From NCBI GenBank assembly GCA_018524725.1, contig JAEUWP010000002.1, forward strand, positions 124,001 through 188,000: 64,000 nt of DNA. Reading direction: 5' to 3'. The notes below the pieces were generated by a model. That model did no database searches. It saw nothing but the letters and a program-made list of their open reading frames with translations, and had not been told where the DNA came from. Position numbers and translations under genes: made by a program. The first letter of the stretch is position 1; every line of letters begins with the position of its first letter. Source of the DNA: Podaxis mareebaensis. Lineage: Eukaryota > Basidiomycota > Agaricomycetes > Agaricales > Agaricaceae. Below, piece after piece: positions 11,149 through 21,044 of this stretch.

Positions 11149-12364
11149 TATGGCCCCGTATGCCACTAGGAGGAGGGCGCAGCGATGGCGTCAATTACTC
11201 GTCCAGCAACGTGACACGCGAGGGACGGGCGCGGCGTTATTACTCGTCCACACACCATGTGATGACCTGACTTACACACCACAATCGCTACCTCTATTTC
11301 GTATCGCGCCCGTTTTTTACCCCCTTCCTCTCCGCAAATAACAATTTTTAACACCCACCCACCACTCCCCTAGTGGCAACCTATATATAACATTCAATAG
11401 GACCCCGACGCAGGTGTACAAAGCAATGGAGTGCTAGGGATGACCCAACATGTTCCTACTTCGACCTCACCGCCTGGGGTCTCCAGGCACCTACAGCCCG
11501 TAGACTCCCACACTCAACTCATAGTGTCAGATCCATTTTCCCTGCAATAGTATACTGTCCCTTTATCTAGTGTCATGGACGAGAAGGATCAGCCTGACAG
11601 AGCAAAGTATGTATCGTCCTGGGACTCCATTGTCATGCCTTGGTGAGCAAAACAACTGAAGGTAATGTTCAGTTATCTTTTCGCTTTAATCCAAGGCAGC
11701 AGGAGAAAGCTGAGGTACTTGAGACTGATCTTTGACCTCGTCTACTTGTAGAGTATTCCATTCCTGTGCTTCCCAATGCCACTCCCCGTGGCAACCCATG
11801 TTGTTCAAGTAAAATTTCCAAAAATGGTTGTAAGTATAAATAGCTGAGTGCCGTATTGCAGAGTGAAGCCACTTGTTCGTCGTCCTGGTTGTCCTGGAAG
11901 TGCAGCAGCTAGGGTAAATCATGTCTTTTTCCCAGCCTCGGAGGAATCTCCACTGTTACAGGCCTTCGTTACCGCCAGTTTGGGTCAACCGCATCAATGG
12001 TTCATCACTCACAGCCATTCTGAATTCAGCACGTTGGTGGAGCTCTGTGAATCTTTTGGACACGATATACGCATGTTCCCATTTTCTGGCTTAGAGAGTG
12101 TGATCGTATCTCGAATGCCTGGCCCTGTCGTGCAACCCAAGACGACCTGGCCGCTATGGGAGGGAAATTGTTATTTTAAAGCACCTGAGAGTACTCTCTG
12201 TTCCAAGGCCAGAGTGATATCCACAGTACTCCTCTGGATGCAGACCATGTGAAAAGAAGCAACATTTTCACGAGCTGTCAACAAGCCGTATGAGGCCGAA
12301 GTGGATTTTTCCTTGAACATGGCCATTGAGGCTGCTGCAGAAATGATTCAAAGGCACCACTGGG
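11149..12364. other. Non-genic part of duplication copy A upstream of the lectin gene
   Basis: No supported coding frame. About 370 bp here (11212-11585 approx.) have no counterpart in copy B. The rest is recognisably the same as 16180-16950, with many transitions. Closer to the gene it is the lectin promoter region. Confidence 0.6.
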
Positions 12365-12370
12365 TATAAA
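12365..12370 (+). promoter_or_regulatory. TATA box of lectin gene A
   Basis: TATAAA lies 93 bp upstream of the ATG at 12458. The same spacing is kept in gene B, which supports both starts. Confidence 0.6.
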
Positions 12371-12457
12371 TGCGCCATGTTCACCAGATGAGAACCCCAG
12401 ACCAGAAGTACTCGAGTCTCAAATATCCCCCATACATCTACTATCCACTGATCATTC

Positions 12458-13771
12458 ATGCCTTCCTTCAAACTGCTTTCTTTGGCAGTCTTGCTCAATG
12501 TGAGCATTGCGTTCTCCCGGGTTGCAGACCCCATATGTAAGTCACCATCGAACATTCCTTACTATGTTTCCATTTGGTGACTCACAGTCAATGTCAAGCA
12601 TCTCCACCTGTTCTTTCTGAGATGACTTCTGTACTGAGTCCGACGATCAGCACAACACAATCAACTCCTTCCCCTTCCACGGTGGTGACCCCTTCCTCGT
12701 CGCCAGCTTCTATCCCAGCCCCCACCACGACATCTGGAGCTTCAAGTTCTGCCCCAGCTCCCACCACGACAATGTCTATGGCCTCAAGTTCTGCCCCAGC
12801 CCCCACCACGACATCTGGGGCTTCAAGTTCTGCCCCAGCCCCCACAACGACGTCTGGAGCCTCGAGTTCTGCCCCAGCTTCCGCCACGACGTCTGAAGCT
12901 TCAAGTTCTGCCCCAGCCTCCACCACGACGTCCGGAGCTTCGAGTTCTGCCCCAGCTTCCACGACGACATCTGGGGTTTCAAGTTCTGCCTCAGCCCCCA
13001 CGACGACATCTGGGGCTTCAAGTTCTGCCCCAGCTTCCACCACGACATCTGAAGCTTCAAGTTCTTCCCCAGCCCCCACCACGACGTCTGGGGCTTCAAG
13101 TTCTGCTCCAGCCTCCACGACAACGTCTGGAGCTTCAACTACTCTACAAATTCCGACCACAATTGTAACTGCCACTTCGTCGAGCCCTCCCATCGGAACA
13201 CCCGTTCCGGCCTTCAGAATCCACCCTAATGGAAACAATGCGAAATGCTTGGATGTGAGAGGCGCCGTATTCACCAACGGAACCCCCGTCCAAATGTACG
13301 TCGAACGCATATATCCAGATACAGCGTCAGATGTTGAGACTGATTTCTCGCCACAGCTTCGACTGCAATGGGACCCCTGCACAAGACTGGGTCATTGCAC
13401 CAGGTCGGGGCCATGTTGTCCTTGCTAACACAGGATTCTGCTTGGATGCCGGTTCAGGTGTGCAGTTTTCTTGTGTGCTGGTGAAGTCCCTTCTGAAGGT
13501 CTCTGAAGCTCCAGCGGATGGCGTTGGAATGAAGATTTGGCAATGTTTCGACAACTTGCCCGCCCAAGACTGGTTCTACACCGCCGACCAGAGAATTGCC
13601 TTGACCAACCAAGGTAAGCGCCTTGCTAGACAGATAGAGTACATAGCCTGACCAGCGTTTCTAGGTTTCTGTCTCGATCTCACTGAAGGCAATTTGACCA
13701 ATGGCAATCAAGTCCAAACCTGGAAGTGCACTGACTTCGATGCCAACCAGATTTGGACCATCACAAACTGA
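12458..13771 (+). CDS. Secreted ricin-B-type beta-trefoil lectin with mucin-like repeat linker (gene A)
   Basis: Exon 1 (12458-12536) encodes a signal peptide (MPSFKLLSLAVLLNVSIAFS). The intron ends at 12598, and the frame continues through a Ser/Thr/Ala/Pro-rich linker of about 190 residues with eleven 13-residue repeats. Then comes a ricin-B-type carbohydrate-binding domain with C-L-D-(V/A/L) and QxW-type motifs: KCLDVRGAVFTNGTPVQ, then after an intron DCNGTPAQDWVIAPG, FCLDAGSG, KIWQCFDNLPAQDWFY, FCLDLTEG and DANQIWTI, ending TGA at 13769-13771. It probably binds extracellular sugars, and the linker is likely heavily O-glycosylated. Only the B-type (binding) fold is present: there is no catalytic A-chain-like domain, so nothing suggests a ribosome-inactivating toxin. 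The sugar specificity is unknown. It is a paralogue of genes B and C. Confidence 0.85.
12717..13137 (+). repeat. 39-bp coding minisatellite (about 11 units) in lectin gene A
   Basis: Tandem units encode A-P-A-(P/S)-T-T-T-S-(G/E)-A-S-S-S. One unit has a one-codon insertion (TTTMSMASSS). The sequence varies mostly at single bases. The corresponding linker of gene B lacks the array, so it expanded in gene A or contracted in B. The antisense frame over this array is also open, as a by-product of the period being divisible by three. Confidence 0.9.
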
Positions 13772-16700
13772 GTAGTAATTGTTGGCACCCAATAAGCTAT
13801 AGGACTTTTGTACGCTGTTAGATTGTAGATGAGGACAGTACGAAGATTTAGTGATGCTATGCGATATTCAAGTGAATCAGCGAGCAAATCTACACCGACG
13901 AGAGAGTGCGTGAGACAGACGACAATACATCAATTATTCCACGAACCGGGATTAAGAACAATTTGGGTGTCCATGTTGAAGTTGCAAGTAGGTGGTGTGG
14001 CACCATCCACCATCCCCACTACTGTCGCCGTCAACGCCAGTCACAGTAGTCCCAGTTCCCGGAAGGTCCCCGAATGTACCAGCATATGACCTACGCCCAT
14101 CCCCTATCCCCGAGCAGGGATATAGTGTGTGCTCGTACACCCACCATGCCGAGATGCCCAGATGAGAGGTATTCATGAATTTTGACAGCCTAGTGATACT
14201 GTAGTCAAGATTGGCAGTCGCACCCTGAGAGACATTTGGTCCTCTTCAACACGAGACACCCTCGTAGTTAATCGTGACATGCCTCAGCACACTTCGCCAG
14301 CTGCCAGGCAATTCCTGGAAACCCCGAGATTGAGCTTGAACCATGTAGTTCCCGAAAGGATAGAGATTGATAAGGACGAAACGGATGCAGAAGAAAAGGG
14401 CATGAATCCGACATGAAGGGCGGAATTCGAAGTTGATACCTAAGAGATGCCGCCAGTCGAGAGCATTTGCAAGAGTTTGATTGCGTGGGAAATACCATGC
14501 CTGACTACTGCTCAATCCCTTTCAGTGCTTGGGCCCCGGCGCTGCTTGAAAACGAAAATGCTGGACATCCCCCGGAATTTTGTGTGCCGTTTTTATTGCT
14601 TTGGCCCTGTGACACTTGAGATTGTGCTTTTACAAATCTTTCTACCTTCTCTCGTCGTTGTGCAAGCATCATGAAAAAGCCAACGACTCACCAACTGCTG
14701 CCATATTACTGGTACAAGCAGTCTCGTGCATCTCATCTATTACCCGGGTACCACGGATGAGGAAGTGCCGAGGTAAGTGCAAGACCCATAATTACACCTA
14801 GTGCCTTTTAGTTTATCTCTCGCAGTGCGAAGATAAGGTCGGTCGCACTTAGTCCAGCATTGCGATCGCCACCATACCAATTTGATTCGGGTGATGGGCG
14901 ATTAGGCGAAAGACCACGGAGGCGGATAAGGCTCAAGCTATGTACTTCTAGCCTCAAGCATCCGCTGCACATTACCTATGATAACCTATCAGGTTATGGC
15001 GTCCCGGAACCGACTATATTCCTGACCATCACTGCAGGCGCTACATCTCACTTGTAACCCCTAATAGATTTACAACGAGCCAACCCATCGTTTACACGTT
15101 TCCTAAATCCACGCGAAACCCGAATAACTATCAAAAAGCCCAGAAGACACATCAACAAATCTCTTTTTTAAAGTATTGTATTGAGCAAGTGCCTATGTAT
15201 TCATGCTATTGATAGTTTTATAGTTCCATTAAACGTCTTGAGGGTATGTAGATAATTATGTCGTCGAAGATCTTCCCCGTCCAGGCACAAGGCCTCTTGA
15301 TCAACTGTTCCTTGATATTGGGAGCGACGAACCACAGAGCGGACACATGCGGCGTCGCCAGCTTGACTCAAAATTCCAGGTATGTCCATAAGGCTTTCAT
15401 GAATCTTTTATTGTTTTAGTGAATTGCACATTCAGCCCAAGGATCAAGTGTTCCCAGTGTATCCGGCATCAAAAAACGCACTGCAACATTTCCAATGACA
15501 ATTTTGGATGATGTGAATTGTCAGGACGTCACTGTATCGGACCATCGTTCCTGAAATGAATTTATTTTTTTTGTTTTCTTCCCTGGCCCCACGCGAAGTA
15601 CGGAATATTTGGTAGTGTCAGCGCCCAGGTGGGCTCGACTGGAATCCCTTGAGAATCCTGCAACACCCACGGGATTCGGATAGAAACTGATCATAGGAGA
15701 ACTGGCACCACTGTTCCCTGTATCTTACAACAGCGGCGGTATATTCAGGTAGAAAAACAGGATGGTTTCGGCGGGTAACCTCAAGTCCCGCACGAGTTGA
15801 CAGGCTGACACTTTATCTGGACTGGGATTTCGCGTACCTGCACCTCTTGAATACAACAGCCCAGCATTGCTGGTAGTCAGCCGTACTGTGTATGAACCCG
15901 TTTCTGGATTTCGACCACTTGCCCGTAGAGCCTCTTGCTATCTTCTTGCATTGGATATGGCTGTTTCTCAGTGGAGGAACTGGACATTGGGCAGCGGGAA
16001 GACTTTGAGGAGCTGGATAGTGAGCAAAGAAGATTTAAATACCGTAGTTTGCCTGAAGCTTACACCGAATTACTCCCATCAACTATGCCATTATTTCTTG
16101 GGCTTATGTTTTAGACCGGAGTGTTTTATGGATACCACTAGGGTGAGGATGTAGCGATGGTGCGAATTACTCGTCCAGCAACAGGATCGGCCCGACAGAA
16201 CAAAAATATGCACTATCCCGGGACTCTATCGCCGTGCCTTGGAGAGCAAAACAACTGAAGGTAATGTTCAATTACCTTTTCGCTGCAATCCGAGGATCAG
16301 CAGGAACAACCTGAAGTATTTGAGACTATCCCTTGGCCTTGCCCACTGCTAGGGTAGTCCGTTCCTCTGCTTCTTACTCCCCGTGGCACCCGTGTTGTTC
16401 AAGTACAATTTCCAAAAACGGCCGTAAATATAAATAGCCGAGTGCTGTATTGCAAGCGAAGCCACTCGCTCGTTGCCCTGGAAGCACGGGCTGCCGGGGT
16501 AATCAAGTCTTTCTCCCAGGCTGGGGATTAATCTCCACTGTTACAGGCCTTCGTTACCGCCAACATGAGTCAACCGCATCAATGATTCATCACTCACAGC
16601 CATCTTGAAATCAGTATCTTAGTGGAGCTTTGTGAATCCCTTCGACACAATATACATGTGATCCCATTTTCTTGCTTAGAGTGCGCGTAATTCCCAAATG

Positions 16701-16949
16701 CCTGACCCTGTCGCGCAACTCATGAAGACCTTGACCGCTCTAGAAGGGGGATTGTTATTTTAAAACTCCTGGGGAGTACTCTCCGCTCCAAGCCCAGAGT
16801 GATATCCACAATACTCCTCCGGATGCGGACCATGTGAAGGCAAGCGATATTTTCACGAGCTGTCAACAAGCCGTATGAGGCCGAAGTGGATTTTCCCCTG
16901 AACGCGGCCACTGAGACCGCTGCAGAAATGATTCGATACCTCCACCGGG
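13772..16949. other. Non-genic downstream part of copy A and start of copy B
   Basis: Short frames on the minus strand (about 13950-14500) and plus strand (about 14447-14674) have counterparts in copy B at 18158-18415 and 18667-18879. The translations do not align without gaps and contain stops, so I do not call genes. The region may hold a decayed minus-strand gene that was duplicated with the lectin. The A/B junction lies near 15790. Confidence 0.5.
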
Positions 16950-16956
16950 TATAAAG
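16950..16956 (+). promoter_or_regulatory. TATA box of lectin gene B
   Basis: TATAAAG lies 93 bp upstream of the ATG at 17043, the same spacing as in gene A. Confidence 0.6.
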
Positions 16957-17042
16957 GCGTCATATTCACCAGGCGAGAACCCCAGACCAGAAGTACTCGA
17001 ATCTCAAACACTCTCTGCGCATCCGCTAACCGCTGACTGTTC

Positions 17043-17948
17043 ATGCCTTCCTTCAAACTGGCCTCTTTGGCAGTCTTGCTCAATGCGGGCGCTGCGTTTT
17101 CCCAGATTCTGGGCCCCTCTTCCACAGTCGTCGCCCCCACTTCCACGGTCGTCGGCTCTCCGTCCACGGTTGTAATTCCTTCCTCGTCGCAAACTTCAAT
17201 CCCAGCCTCCACCATTGTGACCCGTTCGAGCGAAGTTCCCTCCCCTTCCACGGTTGTGGCTTCATCTTCGTCGCTAACTTCTGTCACAATCTCCCCCACA
17301 ACGTCTGAAGCTTCAATTACTTCACAAGTTCCAACCACAACATTAACCCCCACTTCGTCGAGCCCTCCCGTCGGAACACCCGTCCCGGCCTTCAGAATCC
17401 ACCCTAATGGAAACAATGCGAAATGCTTGGATGTGAGAGGCGCCGTATTCACCAACGGAACCCCCGTCCAAATGTACGTCGAACGCATACACCTAGATAC
17501 AGTGTCGGATGTTGACACTGACCTCTCGCCACAGCTACGACTGCAATGGGACCCCTGCACAAGACTGGGTCATTGCACCGGGTCAGGGCCATGTTGTCCT
17601 TGCTAACACAGGATTCTGCTTGGACGCTGGTTCAGGTATGTAATTCTGGTGCGCTGGTGGAGTCCCTTCTGAAGGTTCTCTGAAGCTCCGGTGGATGGCG
17701 TTGGAATGAAGATTTGGCAATGTTTCGACAACTTGCCCGCCCAAGACTGGTTCTACACCGCCGACCAGAGAATTGCCTTGACCAACCAAGGTAAGCGCCT
17801 TGCTAGACAGATAGAGTACATAGCCTGACCAGCGTTTCCAGGTTTCTGTCTCGATCTCACTGAAGGCAATTTGACCAATGGCAATCAAGTCCAAATCTGG
17901 AAGTGCACTGACTTCAACACCAACCAGATTTGGACGGTCACAAACTGA
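17043..17948 (+). CDS. Secreted ricin-B-type beta-trefoil lectin with short Ser/Thr linker (gene B)
   Basis: Signal peptide MPSFKLASLAVLLNAGAAFS is followed by a Ser/Thr/Val/Pro-rich linker of roughly 100 residues with imperfect PSTVV motifs but no 13-residue repeat. The ricin-B domain of gene A follows: KCLDVRGAVFTNGTPVQ, then after an intron DCNGTPAQDWVIAPGQG, FCLDAGSG, KIWQCFDNLPAQDWFY, FCLDLTEG and NTNQIWTV, with TGA at 17946-17948. Unlike gene A, no intron is needed between signal peptide and linker. The role should be the same as gene A: extracellular sugar binding. The frame is intact. Confidence 0.85.
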
Positions 17949-20151
17949 GTAGCAATTGTTGAACGTTGAGACCCGATAAGCCATAAGACCTTCGTAGGCT
18001 GTTAGATTATAGTAGAGAGGACAATACGGACATTCAGTAATACTGTGAGCTTTCAAGTGAACCAGCAAGGAGCGAGGCTACAAGCGACGAGAGAGTGTGT
18101 GAGACGGACGGCAATACATCGGTTATTCCGCGAACGGTCTAGGTGTTCATGTTGAAGTCACAAGTAGGCGGTGTGCCACAGCCCACCAACGTTGCCGCTA
18201 CTGTCGCCGTCGACGTCAGTCATGATAGTCCCAGTCTTTGGAAGGCCTTCAAGTGTGCTGGCACATGACCTATGATTGTTCCCCATCCTCGAGTAGGAAT
18301 ATAGTGTACACTCGTGCATTCGCCATGCCGAAACGTACAGATGAGAGGTATCTGTAAATGCTTGGCGACATAGTGATAATGTAGTCAAGATTTGCAGTTC
18401 CATCCGGAGAGGCACTTGATCCTCTTCAACACGACACGCCCGTGAATTTTCGTGGCTAATTGTGACAGCGCCTCAACACACTTCGCCAGCCACCAACAAT
18501 TCCTGAAACCCCTGAGAACGAGCCTGGAGTATGTGGTTCTAGGAAGAATAGATATTTGGTAGAGACGAAGTAGACGTCAACGAAGAGGCATGAATCCGAC
18601 ATGGAGGGTGAAATTCGAAGTTGATATCGAAGCGACGCTACCAACCCGGAGAGCTTTTGCGAGAGTTTGGCTGCGTGGGAAACACCATGCCTGACTACTG
18701 TTCAACATTCAATCCCCCCAGTGCTTGGGCCGGGGTACTGCTTGAAAACAGAAACGCTGGATATCCCCCGGGATTTTGTGGGCCGTCTTTCATATTCCTC
18801 TCACTTTTGTCTCGTGACACTCCAGATTGTACTTTTACAAATGTTTCTACCGATTCTCTTCGTTGTGCAAGCATCATGAAAACAGTCGATGATTCGCCGA
18901 TTGCCGCCATATTGCTGATATGAGTAGTCTCGCGCGCCTCACCCATTACCAGGTACCATGGATGAGGAAGCCACTGACACCTTGTGAGACCGTTCCAGCA
19001 TAGGAACAAATTCATGAAGAATTTTCCTCTGATATTGATGGGCTGCAATAACGCTCCCATGACTACCCAGAACGCACCGTTATCCCTCGATACTCTCTGA
19101 ACTCACCGGTCGAGGTAAGTGCAAGGCCCATAATTACCACCTAGCCTTCTAGTCTTATCCTTCACAGTGTAAAGATAGGTCAGTCGTACTTAGTCCAGCA
19201 TTGCGGTTGCCACTATACCAGTTTGATTTGGGCGACTAGGCGAAAGATCACGGAGGCGGATAAGGCTCAACCCACATTGCCGACAGTAATCTATCAGGTT
19301 ATGGCGTCCCGGAACCGACTGTATTTCTGACCATCACAGTGGGCGCTGCATTTCACTTGTAACCCCTGATAGATTTGTAACAGACCAACCCGTCGTTTAC
19401 ACATTCCTAAATCCACGCGAAACCCGAACAACTGTCAAAAGGTCCAAAAGGCCCATCAATAAAGGTCTTTTTTTAAGGTATTGGATTGAGCAAGTGCCTA
19501 TGTACTCATGCTATTGATAGTTCTATAGTTCCGTTAAACGTCTTGAGAGCATGTAGATAATTATATCGTCGAAGATCTTCCCCGCCAAGGCACAAGATCT
19601 TTTGATCAACTGTTTCTTGATATTGGGAATGGGTGAACCACGGAGCAGACGCAGGCGGTGTCGTTAGCTTGACTCAAATTTTTAGGCATGTCCATAAGGC
19701 TCTCATGAATCTTTTATTGTTTTAGTGAATTGCACGTTCAGTTCAAGAATCAGGTGTTCCCAGTTTACCCGACATCGAGAAACACATTGCAACATTTTGA
19801 GCAAGATGAATTGTCAGGATGTCGCTGCATCGGACTATGGTTTCCCAGAGGGATTCGCTTCTTTTAGTATTTTCCTTCTCTGGCCTCACGCGAAGTACGG
19901 GATCTTTGGTAGTATCAGCGCCCAGATGGTCTTGACTGGAATCCCTTGAGAATCCAGCAACATCCACGGGATTCGGATAGAAACTAATTTACGGGAGAAC
20001 TGGCACCTCTGTTCCCTGGATCTTACAACAGTGACGATATGTTCAGGTAGAAAAACTGGATAGTTTCAACGGGTAACTACGAGCCACTCACGCATCTCTG
20101 AGTTCCTGCCCCCTGTCCAGGATATCGACCATCCACAATCGATAATAAACA
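17949..20151. other. Non-genic downstream part of copy B
   Basis: Counterpart of 13772-15786. No intact coding frame is supported. The right edge of the duplication (about 20085) lies only ~65 bp before the ATG of lectin gene C. Confidence 0.5.
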
Positions 20152-20923
20152 ATGCTCTCCTGGAAAGTGATCTCTTTGGCATTCCTGTGGAGTACGAGCA
20201 CCATACTTTCTTCAGCGACAGGTTCTGCATCTGCTAGAGGTATATCCTGGCCATAATCACGCCACAGGACCAATTCTTAACTTCTGCTCTCTAGACTCCT
20301 TCCCAGATGACGGGATACACCCTAATACATACATCGACAAGTGCTTGGCTGTGAAGAACCATACCTTCGCCTCACAATTTCAAAATGGAATGCCCGTCGA
20401 TATGTGTGTGAAATTCATATGATTATCGGCATGACTACATATCAACTGCGGAGGCTTATACTGTTCAACCAGCACCGACTGCGGTGAGTCCGGAACTGCC
20501 ACGCAGTGGATTATACACCGGGGTCTTGGCCGCGTTGTCCTCTTGGACGACACCAACTACTGTTTGGATGCTGGTTCCAGTACGTGTTCCCAAAACCACG
20601 AGGAAGCTTAAGTAGTTTCTGATTCCGGTGGCCTGAGCAGACCCAGCGAATGGCGTTGAACTGAAGATCTGGCAATGCTACGACGATTTACCAGCACAAA
20701 CTTGGTACTATACTGATGACCAGAGAATCGCTTTAGCTAACCAAGGTGAACTTCATACTTGTCCATCGTTTTCAGGAATCTGCTGATTACAGTGCTTGTT
20801 CAAGGGTTCTGCGTCGACCTGGCTGATGGAAACGTGACCAACGGTAATAAAGTCCAGATCTGGAAGTGTACCGACTTCAACACCAACCAGATCTGGAACG
20901 TTGGCGACGGCAACCCGTTCTAA
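20152..20923 (+). CDS. Secreted ricin-B-type beta-trefoil lectin without linker (gene C)
   Basis: The ATG at 20152 opens a signal peptide (MLSWKVISLAFLWSTSTILS). After four introns with GT...AG ends the frame reads through a complete ricin-B domain: DKCLAVKNHTF, TDCGESGTATQWIIHRG, YCLDAGS, KIWQCYDDLPAQTWYY, FCVDLADGNVTNGNKVQ and NTNQIWNV, to TAA at 20921-20923. Intron positions inside the lectin domain match genes A and B, but the Ser/Thr linker is missing and the sequence is clearly more diverged. It sits just outside the segmental duplication, so it is an older paralogue. It probably binds extracellular sugar. Confidence 0.82.
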
Positions 20924-21044
20924 TACTCATAGAGTAAAGCGTACTTGGCGATGGAAGAACGAATTCACAGTAGAGAGTACGAAACATGCAACACATGGTT
21001 CTTAGAATAAATAACACATAAATAACACCATTCTCAGATAGAAA

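Larger units (their letters stand above)
10041..15786. repeat. Segmental duplication, copy A (direct repeat with 15797-20085)
   Basis: Matching landmarks run in the same order in both copies: GACTGACACTT at the left edge, GAGGAACTGGACATTGGGCAGCGGGAAGA, ATTACTCGTCCAGCAAC, GAGCAAAACAACTGAAGGTAATGTTCA, the lectin gene, and a right edge around GAGAACTGGCACC and TTCAGGTAGAAAAAC. Copy A is longer because of the foldback element (10543-11148), roughly 370 bp after 11212 that copy B lacks, and the minisatellite in the lectin linker. Flanks differ mostly by C/T and G/A changes. Confidence 0.85.
15797..20085. repeat. Segmental duplication, copy B (direct repeat with 10041-15786)
   Basis: It starts around GACAGGCTGACACTT and ends around GGTAACTACGAGCC, following copy A block by block. 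It lacks the foldback element, the roughly 370 bp block and the minisatellite. It carries lectin gene B. Parts of the lectin domain, including one intron, are nearly identical to copy A, while the flanks are visibly diverged. Confidence 0.85.

Noticed and set aside
12594..13382. 262-codon open frame antisense to lectin gene A
   Set aside because: It mirrors the 39-bp repeat, whose period is divisible by three, so all frames stay open. The sense strand has a signal peptide, introns and a lectin domain.
20152..20923. Reading the ricin-B genes as ribosome-inactivating toxins
   Set aside because: Only the sugar-binding beta-trefoil is present in A, B and C. There is no N-glycosidase domain in any frame nearby.
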